A stretch of DNA of 7,081 nt from Chloroflexota bacterium (lineage in GTDB: Bacteria; Chloroflexota; Anaerolineae; Thermoflexales; Thermoflexaceae), in contig JAUQQB010000147.1 of assembly GCA_030550075.1 (NCBI GenBank), forward strand, positions 1 to 7,081, read 5' to 3'. Below the pieces are notes generated by a model. The model worked only from the letters and a program-made list of their open reading frames with translations, made no database searches and was not told the DNA's origin. Below are positions 1 through 5,934 of this stretch, one piece after another. The stretch's first letter is position 1. Every line of letters starts with the position of its first letter. The position numbers were made by a program, and so were the translations under genes.

Positions 1-28
1 GCCTTCGGCGCGCGCCTCGGCCCCAAAA
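1..28. repeat. 3' half of a type-A palindrome (copy 1, cut by the window edge)
   Basis: The window opens on GCCTTCGGC, the apex motif of the type-A palindromes, followed by GCGCGCCTCGGCCCCAAAA. The foot CCCCAAAA and the next bases GCCC are shared with copy 3 (1773-1784). The left half of the stem lies outside the window, so pairing cannot be checked here. The apex differs from the other copies by G instead of A at its first base, which lets it pair with the last C. Confidence 0.5.
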
Positions 29-101
29 GCCCCCAGGAGGAAACCGCCTATATCCGTATAGACATTGCGGGAGAACGGCTGAATAGTTACAAAAGGGGTA
101 T
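29..101. other. Intergenic stretch with no recognisable gene
   Basis: No open frame with a ribosome binding site is visible here. It contains a short palindromic AT step (TATATCCGTATA, 49-60). At its right end a perfect plus-strand TATAAT (99-104) overlaps the left end of the transposon relic. No good -35 box lies 16-18 bases upstream of that TATAAT, so I do not call a promoter. Confidence 0.4.
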
Positions 102-142
102 AATTCGCTGACAGAACCCTGATAAAAGCCCATCATTAATTT

Positions 143-178
143 TTGAGGAGTTACGCAGTTGACCTCCGCCAGCGGGTT
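143..178 (+). pseudogene. N-terminal fragment of an IS630-family transposase
   Basis: Read from TTG at 143, the frame gives M-R-S-Y-A-V-D-L-R-Q-R-V. The pattern Y-S-x-D-L-R-x-R-V is typical of the first residues of IS630-family transposases, where the N-terminal helix-turn-helix domain begins. The match ends at about 178, exactly where a palindrome starts. The frame stays open to 406, but the rest is palindrome and pncB-antisense sequence with no transposase character. There is an in-frame TAA just upstream (137-139) and no clear ribosome binding site, so this is a remnant. The family call rests on about ten residues. Confidence 0.45.
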
Positions 179-224
179 TTTGGGGCTGGGAGGGGCACCT
201 TCGGCACCCCTCCTAGCCCCAAAA
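178..224. repeat. Type-A palindrome, copy 2
   Basis: An 18-bp stem with one G-T pair joins 178-195 (TTTTGGGGCTGGGAGGGG) to 207-224. The 11-base tip contains ACCTTCGGC at 197-205. The tip can fold further as CC(TTC)GG or as a C(UUCG)G tetraloop. No T-run follows the stem on the plus strand; on the minus strand a run TTTT lies on the 5' side. It is therefore not a canonical intrinsic terminator in either direction, although it lies downstream of pncB and could still stop transcription or protect the 3' end. Confidence 0.75.
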
Positions 225-237
225 TAAATGTGATCCT

Positions 238-269
238 CCCTCCCCGCGGCCTTTCGGCCGCGGGGAGGG
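238..269. repeat. Type-B palindrome, copy 1
   Basis: A perfect 14-bp GC-rich stem, CCCTCCCCGCGGCC (238-251) with 256-269, has a four-base TTTC loop (GAAA on the minus strand). It lies 70-100 bases beyond the pncB stop codon. On the minus strand the RNA after the stem becomes T-rich only some 10 bases later (CACATTTATTTT), so it might act as an imperfect terminator for the serine/pncB cluster. A related hairpin at 5979-6019 sits where no gene ends, which argues for a dispersed repeat rather than a dedicated terminator. Confidence 0.7.
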
Positions 270-338
270 GTCTCTCAACTCTTCCTGGACAGAGATCAAC
301 TGCGCAAGTCCCGGTTTTGTCAGCGAATTCTTTCAGAA

Positions 339-1697
339 TCAGCTTTCCCCTAATTCTCCTCGTCGGGCGGCCAGAGTGTTGGCTAGGGCTTCCAGGGCGG
401 GGCTGAGGCGAACCGGGTAGCGCGGGGCGTCCCGAAGCGCCTTGTAGGGCTCCGGCAACCGCTGGAACGCCCTCTGAAACCGCTCGCGGATCTCCGCCAG
501 GGTAGGATGGGGCCGAAGCACGCGCCCTCCCTCCATGACCTTCTCCAGGAGCGGAACACCGCCTGCGATATGCTCTTCCCGAAGGGCCAGGATGTCCTCT
601 CGCATCTGTCCGGCCTCACCGTAGAACCGGAAGACCTGCTTCGGGCCGGGGAGGGACGCTTTGCCGGGACTGAGTTTCAACGCCGGGCGATCCTCGTAAG
701 CCACCAGCTTGTAAGCCATATCCAGCCACGGCCAGTCCTCTGAAACCCCCATCCGTGTCCCCACGCCGAAGGCGTCAATGGGCGCGCCGGCGCGGACCAG
801 CTCATCGATGCGATACTCGTCCAGCCCTCCGCTGGCCAGGATCCGCACCTCGGGAAGCCCGGCCTCATCCAGGATGCGGCGCACCTCGCGGCTGAGCGCG
901 AGCAGATCCCCGCTGTCCAGGCGGACGCCAATCAGGCGCCGGCCCTTCTGCTTCATCTCCAGAGCCACCTGCGCCGCCCGCCGGGCGCCTTCCAGGGTGT
1001 CATAGGTGTCGATCAGGAAGATCGAGCGCTCCGGGAACGTCTCCGCAAAGGCCCGGAAGGCTTCTTCTTCAGTGGGAAAGGCCATGATGAAAGAGTGGGC
1101 CATCGTCCCAGTAATCGGGATCCCGTAGAGCTTTCCCGCCAGGACGTTGCTGGTGGCCTGGAATCCGACCATATAGGAGCAACGAGCCACTTTCAGCCCG
1201 GCGTCGACCCCATGGGTCCGACGCAGGGCGAAATCCACCACGCCGCGACCTCGCGCGGCGACCAAGCATCGGGCGGCTTTGGTGGCGATCATCGTTTGCA
1301 GATGGATTTGATTGATCAGGTAGGTTTCCGCAATCTGGGCCTGGATGATCGGGGCGGTAATCTCCAGGATGGGCTCATTCGCGAACACCAGTGTACCCTC
1401 GGGGACCGCCCACACCTCTCCGGTGAAGCGAAGGGCGGCGAGGTCATCCAGGAAGGGGCGGGAGAAGATCCCGGTGGATTCGAGATAAGCCAGGGCCTCC
1501 GGAGAGAAATGGAAATCCTCCAGAAAGCGGAGCACATCCTCCAACCCGGCGGCCACCAGAAACCCGCGCTCAGGGGGCAGATCCCGCACGAACAGGCTGA
1601 ACGTTGCCTGACCGGTGACGCTATGAGCCCAGTAGGCCTGGGCCATGGTCAGCTCATAAAGGTCTGTGATCAGGATACGGTCTTCCGGCTTCACCAT
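339..1697 (-). CDS. pncB: Nicotinate phosphoribosyltransferase
   Basis: This cytosolic enzyme joins nicotinate to PRPP, with ATP use, to give nicotinate mononucleotide in the Preiss-Handler NAD salvage route. The 452-residue protein shows the family signatures in order: the N-terminal ITDLYELTMAQAYW (10-23), FALRRTHGVDAG (156-167), GTMAHS (197-202) whose His201 is the expected phosphohistidine, DTYDT (230-234), GVRLDSGDL (257-265), the phosphate-binding ASGGLDEYRI (288-297) and FGVGTRMGVSED (310-321). I place the start at the ATG at 1697, because CGGAG lies 6 bases upstream and the family begins just before LITDLYELT. The frame is open a further 34 codons to 1799, but that part is encoded by a palindrome and is unlikely to be translated. 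It is the last gene of the minus-strand cluster, 116 bases after serA. A transposon relic abuts its 3' end. Confidence 0.95.
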   Translation of the reverse strand: MVKPEDRILITDLYELTMAQAYWAHSVTGQATFSLFVRDLPPERGFLVAAGLEDVLRFLEDFHFSPEALAYLESTGIFSRPFLDDLAALRFTGEVWAVPEGTLVFANEPILEITAPIIQAQIAETYLINQIHLQTMIATKAARCLVAARGRGVVDFALRRTHGVDAGLKVARCSYMVGFQATSNVLAGKLYGIPITGTMAHSFIMAFPTEEEAFRAFAETFPERSIFLIDTYDTLEGARRAAQVALEMKQKGRRLIGVRLDSGDLLALSREVRRILDEAGLPEVRILASGGLDEYRIDELVRAGAPIDAFGVGTRMGVSEDWPWLDMAYKLVAYEDRPALKLSPGKASLPGPKQVFRFYGEAGQMREDILALREEHIAGGVPLLEKVMEGGRVLRPHPTLAEIRERFQRAFQRLPEPYKALRDAPRYPVRLSPALEALANTLAARRGELGES

Positions 1698-1730
1698 CAC
1701 AGGCTCCGATTCCTTATTAACTTTCCCGAG

Positions 1731-1780
1731 TTTTGGGGTGCTGGGCCGGGCACCTTCGGCGCCTGAGCCAGCCCCCAAAA
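1731..1780. repeat. Type-A palindrome, copy 3, between serA and pncB
   Basis: The foot TTTTGGGG (1731-1738) pairs with CCCCAAAA (1773-1780). GCTGG (1740-1744) pairs with CCAGC (1768-1772) if T1739 bulges out. After an internal loop, GGC (1749-1751) pairs with GCC (1761-1763) under the conserved apex ACCTTCGGC (1752-1760). The copy is less perfect than copies 2 and 4. It lies in the untranslated leader of pncB, 33 bases before the start codon, and would be transcribed if serA and pncB share a message. No U-run follows it on the minus strand. Confidence 0.65.
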
Positions 1781-1813
1781 GCCCGGGCAAGAAGGCCAAT
1801 GGCGTAACTCCTA

Positions 1814-3418
1814 TTAATTTTCCGGCAGAAAGGCCTGGCGCACATCCTCAATCTCCGGCATTGCCCGCAGGGCTTCGAGAACCTCCGATGGGGCGGGGCT
1901 ATCCAGATTGATGAAGGAAAGGGCCGTGCCGCCCGGCCGATCCCGCCCCAGGCGCCATTCCGCGATGTTGATTCCGTGCTGCCCCAACAGGGTCCCCACC
2001 CGGCCGATCACCCCCGGCACATCCCGGCTGCGCATGAACAGCACGGCTCCGCGCGGCAGCGCCTCCATCGGGAAATCGTCCACCTGGACGATGCGGGGCT
2101 CTCCGGCGAACAGCGCGCCTACAATGAATCGGGTCTCCTTGGTGGAAATGACCCGACAGGCAATGGCCTGCGCGTAGGCCCCCAGGATCATCTGGGGCGC
2201 CTCCGTGATCTGGATCCCTCGCTCCTGGGCCAGCATAGGCGCATTGACGAAAGTCACCTCATCGCCCAGGACCGGCGTGAGGAGCCCCTTCAAGAGCGCT
2301 ACTCCGATGGGGCGAAGGACAGCCCGTAGCTCCTCTCCGCGCACATCGATCTCGGCCCGGTGGATGCGCCCACGGATCAGCTGCATCTGCAGGCGGCCGA
2401 TCACCTCCGCGAGACGCATGAACGGTGCCAGGGCCCGATAATCCGCCCCTTCGGGGAAAGGCAGGTTCACCACATTCCGGTAATCCCGTCCGCGCAGGGC
2501 GTCCAGCACCTGCTGCACGATTTGACGGCTGATCAGACGCTGGGCCTCGCGGGTGCTGCCTCCCAGGTGAGGCACGGCCACCACCCGTTCGTGGGCGATC
2601 AACGCCTGCAGGATCGGGGAACGGGGCGGCTCCTCGCTGAAGGTGTCCAGGGCGGCCCCTGCCACCCGACCGCTGTTCAGCGCCTCCAGGAGCGCTTCCT
2701 CATCCACCACGGCACCCCGGGCCGTGTTCACCAGATAGATTCCCGGTTTCATTTTCTCAAAAGCCTGGCGGTTGATGAGACGGTGAGTTTCACGGGTCAG
2801 GGGAACATGGAGGCTGATCACATCCGCCCGAGCGAAGAGCTCCTCCAGATCCGGGACCAGCTCGATCTGCAGCGCGGCAGCCCGCTCCTCCGGGATGTAG
2901 GGATCGAAGGCGATCACGTGCATCTCGAAGGCCCGGGCCCGGCGGGCCACCTCCGCCCCAATCCGGCCCAGGCCCACCAGACCCAGGGTTTTGCCCGCGA
3001 GCTGCGTGCCAACGAACCGCTCCCGCTCCCAGCGTCCTTCCCGCAGCGAGAGCCAGGCCGGCAGAATCTTCCGCAGGAGAGCCAGGAGCAGGGCGAAGGC
3101 ATGTTCGGCCACCGCGATCGTGCTGGCCCCCGGGGTGTTCATCACCAGAATCCCCCGCCGGGTGGCTGCCTCCAGGTCGATGTTGTCCACCCCGATGCCG
3201 GCGCGGGCAATCACCCGCAGTCGCTCCGCCTGCTCTAACACCCCAGCGTCCAGCCGCACGCCGCTGCGCACGATCAGGGCATCGCAGGTTCGGACCAGCT
3301 CCCGCAGCGCCTCGGACGAAGGGCGCCGGGCTTCCACCACCTCTACTTCGGGATCCTCGTGCAGCAGAACCAGCCCTTCCTCATCCAGGGGATCCGTCAA
3401 CCCGATGCGCCAGGCCAT
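1814..3418 (-). CDS. serA: D-3-phosphoglycerate dehydrogenase, long ACT-containing form
   Basis: SerA oxidises 3-phosphoglycerate to 3-phosphohydroxypyruvate with NAD, the first step of serine synthesis in the cytosol. The 534-residue product has the D-2-hydroxyacid dehydrogenase fold: VIARAGIGVDNID (69-81), a Rossmann motif GLGRIG (149-154), Asp172 at the end of the next strand, which favours NAD over NADP, and the active-site set Arg234 (NTARG), Glu263 (EEPP) and His284 (VPHLGGST). Residues ~325-455 fit the allosteric substrate-binding domain of long-form enzymes. Residues ~460-534 form an ACT domain (RDVPGVIGRVGTLLGQHGINI), which in related enzymes binds serine for feedback control. The start is the ATG at 3418, because AAGGAGG ends 7 bases before it. 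An in-frame TTG at 3424 would lie one base from that site. Glycine replaces the usual alanine in HLGGST. Confidence 0.95.
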   Translation of the reverse strand: MAWRIGLTDPLDEEGLVLLHEDPEVEVVEARRPSSEALRELVRTCDALIVRSGVRLDAGVLEQAERLRVIARAGIGVDNIDLEAATRRGILVMNTPGASTIAVAEHAFALLLALLRKILPAWLSLREGRWERERFVGTQLAGKTLGLVGLGRIGAEVARRARAFEMHVIAFDPYIPEERAAALQIELVPDLEELFARADVISLHVPLTRETHRLINRQAFEKMKPGIYLVNTARGAVVDEEALLEALNSGRVAGAALDTFSEEPPRSPILQALIAHERVVAVPHLGGSTREAQRLISRQIVQQVLDALRGRDYRNVVNLPFPEGADYRALAPFMRLAEVIGRLQMQLIRGRIHRAEIDVRGEELRAVLRPIGVALLKGLLTPVLGDEVTFVNAPMLAQERGIQITEAPQMILGAYAQAIACRVISTKETRFIVGALFAGEPRIVQVDDFPMEALPRGAVLFMRSRDVPGVIGRVGTLLGQHGINIAEWRLGRDRPGGTALSFINLDSPAPSEVLEALRAMPEIEDVRQAFLPEN

Positions 3419-3425
3419 CCGCAAG

Positions 3426-3432
3426 CCTCCTT
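3426..3432 (-). promoter_or_regulatory. Shine-Dalgarno site that fixes the serA start
   Basis: The minus strand reads AAGGAGG, followed by 7 bases and then ATG at 3418. The alternative TTG at 3424 is only one base downstream of the site, too close to be used. A perfect 10-bp palindrome CCAAATTTGG (3434-3443) lies one base further upstream and could be an operator or chance. Confidence 0.8.
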
Positions 3433-3464
3433 GCCAAATTTGGATTTGTAAATGAAGCTGGGGA

Positions 3465-3509
3465 TGATGGGTCTGGGGGCGCGCCGAAGGTGCGCCCCCA
3501 GACCCATCA
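3465..3509. repeat. Type-A palindrome, copy 4: perfect 18-bp stem between the aminotransferase gene and serA
   Basis: TGATGGGTCTGGGGGCGC (3465-3482) pairs perfectly with 3492-3509 around the 9-base loop GCCGAAGGT, which is ACCTTCGGC on the minus strand. Copies 2 and 3 carry that apex on the plus strand, so this copy is inverted. Its stem has a different sequence from theirs while the tip is the same. It lies 48 bases past the aminotransferase stop and 46 bases before the serA start. No U-run follows on either strand, so it is not a standard intrinsic terminator. Confidence 0.8.
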
Positions 3510-3532
3510 CTTCCTTAGTTCGGAGAGGCGAA

Positions 3533-3538
3533 TGTCAA
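3533..3538 (-). promoter_or_regulatory. Possible -35 box upstream of serA
   Basis: The minus strand carries a perfect TTGACA about 20 bases past the aminotransferase stop. At 14-18 bases further on there is only AACTAA/CTAAGG, a poor -10. Nearer to serA a TACAAA-like element exists without a partner. I therefore list it as a weak candidate for an internal serA promoter. Confidence 0.2.
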
Positions 3539-3557
3539 CGCCATCATTTTTTGTGCC

Positions 3558-4640
3558 TCATCTGTGGACGGCGAGCCACTCCTCCATATCCGCCAGCAGT
3601 TCTTCGATATGGCAAGGATGGATTTCCCCCATATGAGCGATTCGGAACGTTTTCCCTTTCAATGGACCATAACCGGACGAGATTACCTTTCCTCGGGTTC
3701 GCAGGAATTCGTTCAACGCCCCCACATCGATGCCCCGGGTATTGGCCACACAGGTCAGTGTCCACGAGCGATAGCCATCCTCAGCAAAGAGGCCGAAGCG
3801 TTCCATCGCCCAGGTCTGGACGCGCTCCGCCATCCGGCGGTGGCGCTCCCAGCGGGCTTCCAGCCCTTCCTCGAGAATACGAGCGAACTGGAGATCAGCC
3901 GCGTAAAGCAGGGAGATGGCCGGCGTGGCCGGCGTCTCTCCGCGGTCGGCATAGCGGGCCAGGGTGAGCAGGTCGAAGTAATAGCCCCGGTGAGGGACCT
4001 CCTTCGCCTTCTCCATCGCCCGTTCGGAGACCGCGCAGAAGGCCAGCCCCGGGGGTAGGGCCAGGCATTTCTGGGAAGAAGCGAGCACGAAATCCAGTCC
4101 CCAGGCGTCCGTCTCCAGCGGGGCGCCTCCCAGGGAGGAAACCGCATCCACCAGGATCAGCACCTCGGGGAAGGCCTGGCGCACCGTAGCGGCGATCTCC
4201 TGGAGAGGATTCATCAACCCCGTGGAGGTTTCATTATGCACAATGGTGATCGCCTCAACTTCCGGATGGTCCTCGAGCGCCTCCACCACCTGTTCCGGGC
4301 GGATGCCTTTCCCCCATTCGATGGAGACCGGGATCGCCTCTTTGCCATTGGCCAGGGCGACCTGATACCAGCGTTCCCCGAAGGCACCGTTGATCAGGCA
4401 GAGGACTTTCCGATGCACCAGGTTGCGCACGGCGGCCTCCCACAGGCCGGTGCCCGAAGCGGCGATGAAGAAGACACGGCCGCGGGTGCGGAAGATGGCC
4501 TGCAGACGGGGGAGGATCCGTTCGAAGAGAGCGGTGAACTCCCGGCTCCGGTGGCCGATCATCGGCCGGGCCTGAGCCCGCGCGATCTCCTCCGGAACAT
4601 GGGTTGGGCCCGGGATGAACAACATGGGAGCATTCTCCAT
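3558..4640 (-). CDS. Class V PLP aminotransferase, probable phosphoserine aminotransferase of the serine pathway
   Basis: The 360-residue protein belongs to the alanine-glyoxylate/serine-pyruvate aminotransferase group of class V PLP enzymes. Visible features are LFIPGPTHVPEEI near the start (7-19), the cofactor phosphate loop ASGTG (61-65), HNETSTG (135-141), the PLP-nitrogen partner Asp165 (LILVDAVSSLGG), the Schiff-base lysine Lys191 in SSQKCLALPPGLAF, and a C-terminal arginine in TFRIAHMG (Arg333) that fits the substrate carboxylate site. It is not of the canonical SerC subfamily. Placed between serB and serA, it most simply converts phosphohydroxypyruvate plus an amino donor into phosphoserine. 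That role is inferred from context; serine-glyoxylate or alanine-glyoxylate activity remains possible. ATG at 4640 is chosen because GGGAGG lies 6 bases upstream. The frame extends to 5141, but those residues are serB read out of frame. Confidence 0.88.
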   Translation of the reverse strand: MENAPMLFIPGPTHVPEEIARAQARPMIGHRSREFTALFERILPRLQAIFRTRGRVFFIAASGTGLWEAAVRNLVHRKVLCLINGAFGERWYQVALANGKEAIPVSIEWGKGIRPEQVVEALEDHPEVEAITIVHNETSTGLMNPLQEIAATVRQAFPEVLILVDAVSSLGGAPLETDAWGLDFVLASSQKCLALPPGLAFCAVSERAMEKAKEVPHRGYYFDLLTLARYADRGETPATPAISLLYAADLQFARILEEGLEARWERHRRMAERVQTWAMERFGLFAEDGYRSWTLTCVANTRGIDVGALNEFLRTRGKVISSGYGPLKGKTFRIAHMGEIHPCHIEELLADMEEWLAVHR

Positions 4641-4689
4641 CGCGCGCCTCCCGGAGGTTAAGAGTGGACAAACTGGAGAGCCGGTGGCC

Positions 4690-5523
4690 TCAGAGCACGC
4701 TTCCCCACACCCGCAGGAACCGCTCGTGGCGTTCGGGATCCCGAAAGCGCGCCTGGCCGCTTCGAAACGCTTGCAGTCCCTCTTGAAGCACGGCTTCCGC
4801 GGGCGTGCCCTGAAGCCGACGCGCCCGCTCCGGCGAGAGGGCCAGCGGCAGAATGGGCGCGAGGCGGTCGCAGGCGATATAGACGTCCGCGGCCTCCGCG
4901 ATTGTGGGCCGGTAGAATACCCCGCCGAATCCGGCAAAAAGATGGACCATGGGACGAGCGCTGAGATCCGTTGCGCCGTCGCCGACCAGCAACAGGCGTC
5001 GGCCTGGGGCCCGAAAGCCCGCGAGGAGGCGGGCTTTCCCATCCTGATAGAGGAGAGGTGAGGGCTCTGCTCCGATTGCCGGCCCCTCTTCCCCCCTCCA
5101 CCAGGCACCGGCGAACGGATCATAACGCACGCGAACTGCATGGACGCGTTGAGGAGGAATCCCCAGGAGCAATCCTAATCCCCGCACCGCCTCCTCCAGC
5201 CCGCCGCTCAGAAGATGGACAGCAATCCCACCCGCGTGGAGGGCCTGGAGGACCAGCGGAGCATCGGGGATCAGGTTCTCCCGGTAAATCTGGATCAGGC
5301 GACGGATCTCCGCGCGGGTGGGGCGGATCAGGGCGAGGCGTCGCTCGTAAACGGCCTCCAGAGGCAGATGGCCCGCCATTGCAGCCTCTGTGAGAGCTGC
5401 GATCATCGCCTCCTGGCCCCGTAGCCGGGCCAGCTCCACAATGCCCTCCACACGGACCAGAGTCCCATCGCAATCCAGGAAGACATGGGTGAACGAAACC
5501 CAGCGAGCCGGCCCCTCCCACAT
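4690..5523 (-). CDS. serB: Phosphoserine phosphatase (HAD family)
   Basis: This enzyme hydrolyses O-phosphoserine to L-serine, the last step of the pathway. All HAD motifs are present in the 277-residue product: nucleophile Asp17 and acid Asp19 in FLDCDGTL, Ser106 in LLSGG, Lys163 in DGK, and Asp182/Asp186 in GDGATD. Two residues that mark phosphoserine specificity in the family are kept at the right distances: Glu26 (nucleophile +9) and Arg62 (nucleophile +45, in RRLALI). GFGG at 198-201 also matches. The start motif is DCDGT rather than the usual DxDST. Residues ~220-277 form a tail beyond the normal end of the family, rich in Arg, Leu and Ala. ATG at 5523 is the only good start; GGAG lies about 9 bases upstream. 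The aminotransferase gene follows after 49 bases. A TATAAT 30 bases upstream suggests this is the first gene of the operon. Confidence 0.9.
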   Translation of the reverse strand: MWEGPARWVSFTHVFLDCDGTLVRVEGIVELARLRGQEAMIAALTEAAMAGHLPLEAVYERRLALIRPTRAEIRRLIQIYRENLIPDAPLVLQALHAGGIAVHLLSGGLEEAVRGLGLLLGIPPQRVHAVRVRYDPFAGAWWRGEEGPAIGAEPSPLLYQDGKARLLAGFRAPGRRLLLVGDGATDLSARPMVHLFAGFGGVFYRPTIAEAADVYIACDRLAPILPLALSPERARRLQGTPAEAVLQEGLQAFRSGQARFRDPERHERFLRVWGSVL

Positions 5524-5552
5524 TCCGCTTGCTCCGTGAAAGATTTCCCAAG

Positions 5553-5580
5553 ATTATACCGCAGGTCGCAAATAAATCCA
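5553..5580 (-). promoter_or_regulatory. Probable promoter of the serB-aminotransferase-serA-pncB cluster
   Basis: The minus strand reads a perfect TATAAT at 5558-5553. The best -35 is a poor TGGATT (5580-5575) with a 16-base spacer. Transcription would start near 5546, giving a ~23-base leader before the serB ATG. The weak -35 may mean that an activator is needed. The -10 match and its position support the call; the -35 does not. Confidence 0.5.
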
Positions 5581-5668
5581 GTGCGCCGAGTTGCGGGATG
5601 CGCCAATTGAAAATCAGCCTTCCTGAGCACTTCACGCCGTGCATCCATCTTTGCGGATTTCTTTCCAC

Positions 5669-5726
5669 GGTCGGTAGAGACTGATCCATAGCCAAAGGCC
5701 CAAAGAGGGCGACTTTGGTTGGCGCT
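5669..5726 (+). repeat. Imperfect direct repeat, unit 1
   Basis: GGTCGG at the left, CCATAGCCAAAGGCCCA in the middle and GCGACTTTGGTTGGCGCT at the right align without gaps to 5775-5832, at about two thirds identity by eye. Most differences are transitions. The offset between units is 106 bases. The unit lies in the noncoding divergent region with no gene of its own. Confidence 0.5.
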
Positions 5727-5774
5727 TTCGCGCTTCACGTCATGCCTCCGCGTTCACAGATGCCCTTGCGTCCA

Positions 5775-5832
5775 GGTCGGCGAAGGTCGACCCATGGCCG
5801 AAGGCCCAGGGAAGACGACTGCAGTTGGGGCT
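5775..5832 (+). repeat. Imperfect direct repeat, unit 2
   Basis: Second copy of the unit at 5669-5726, with GGTCGG, CCATGGCCGAAGGCCCA and ACGACTGCAGTTGGGGCT. It contains the near-palindrome CGACTGCAGTTG and a small GGCC-GAA-GGCC hairpin. The two copies look like old, diverged members of a dispersed repeat family or a decayed tandem duplication. Confidence 0.5.
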
Positions 5833-5934
5833 ACGTTGCAAAACTTGAACCAGCTCATAGAAGTGGCCTGCTTGACCCCAAACACTTTCTTTGCTTAGAG
5901 CATGTCTGAAAATGGGGGGCTTAACTTTTCCACT
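5833..5934. other. AT-richer stretch without a gene
   Basis: About 100 bases that are less GC-rich than the flanking genes. I see no reading frame with a ribosome binding site, no tRNA fold and no further repeat unit. One stretch, GAGCATGTCTGAAAA (5898-5912), resembles the outer ends of some insertion sequences, but no partner end is present in the window. Confidence 0.35.

Larger units (their letters stand above)
102..329 (+). mobile_element. MITE-like relic of an IS630-type element
   Basis: Two inverted repeats bound this 228-bp block: AATTCGCTGACAGAACC at 102-118, and its reverse complement with one mismatch at 313-329 (16 of 17 positions; the first 12 are identical). About 40 bases inside the left end, the plus strand reads R-S-Y-A-V-D-L-R-Q-R-V, which resembles the conserved N-terminus of IS630-family transposases. 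The coding sequence then stops making sense and is replaced by two hairpins (178-224 and 238-269). No transposase C-terminus or DDE residues remain. A clean TA target duplication is not visible: TA precedes the left end, but TC follows the right end. I infer an internally deleted, non-autonomous element that may have been mobilised in trans. Its right end lies 9 bases beyond the pncB stop codon. Confidence 0.5.

Noticed and set aside
99..104. Perfect plus-strand TATAAT as a promoter
   Set aside because: No acceptable -35 lies 15-19 bases upstream, and it overlaps the end of a transposon relic. It would only drive the broken transposase start.
178..269. Canonical intrinsic terminator pair for pncB
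   Set aside because: Strong stems but no U-run directly after either on the minus strand, and both belong to repeat families found elsewhere in the window. Termination there remains possible but is not shown.
1095..1766. Plus-strand 223-codon open frame opposite pncB
   Set aside because: Shadow frame of a strongly conserved gene; no ribosome binding site or recognisable product.
1698..1799. Extra 34 N-terminal codons of pncB, starting with ATG at 1799
   Set aside because: They are encoded by the type-A palindrome and have no family counterpart. A good ribosome binding site precedes the internal ATG at 1697.
2360..3238. Plus-strand 292-codon open frame opposite serA
   Set aside because: High-GC shadow of serA. 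Its product lacks domain character and serA is unmistakable on the other strand.
4641..5141. Long N-terminal extension of the aminotransferase frame
   Set aside because: It is the serB gene read in another frame. The protein family begins at the ATG at 4640, which has its own GGGAGG.
5669..5832. CRISPR-like array
   Set aside because: Only two diverged units, too long and too dissimilar for CRISPR repeats, with no cas genes nearby.
5898..5912. GAGCATGTCTGAAAA as an insertion-sequence end
   Set aside because: It resembles some insertion-sequence termini from memory, but no inverted partner, transposase or target duplication is in the window.
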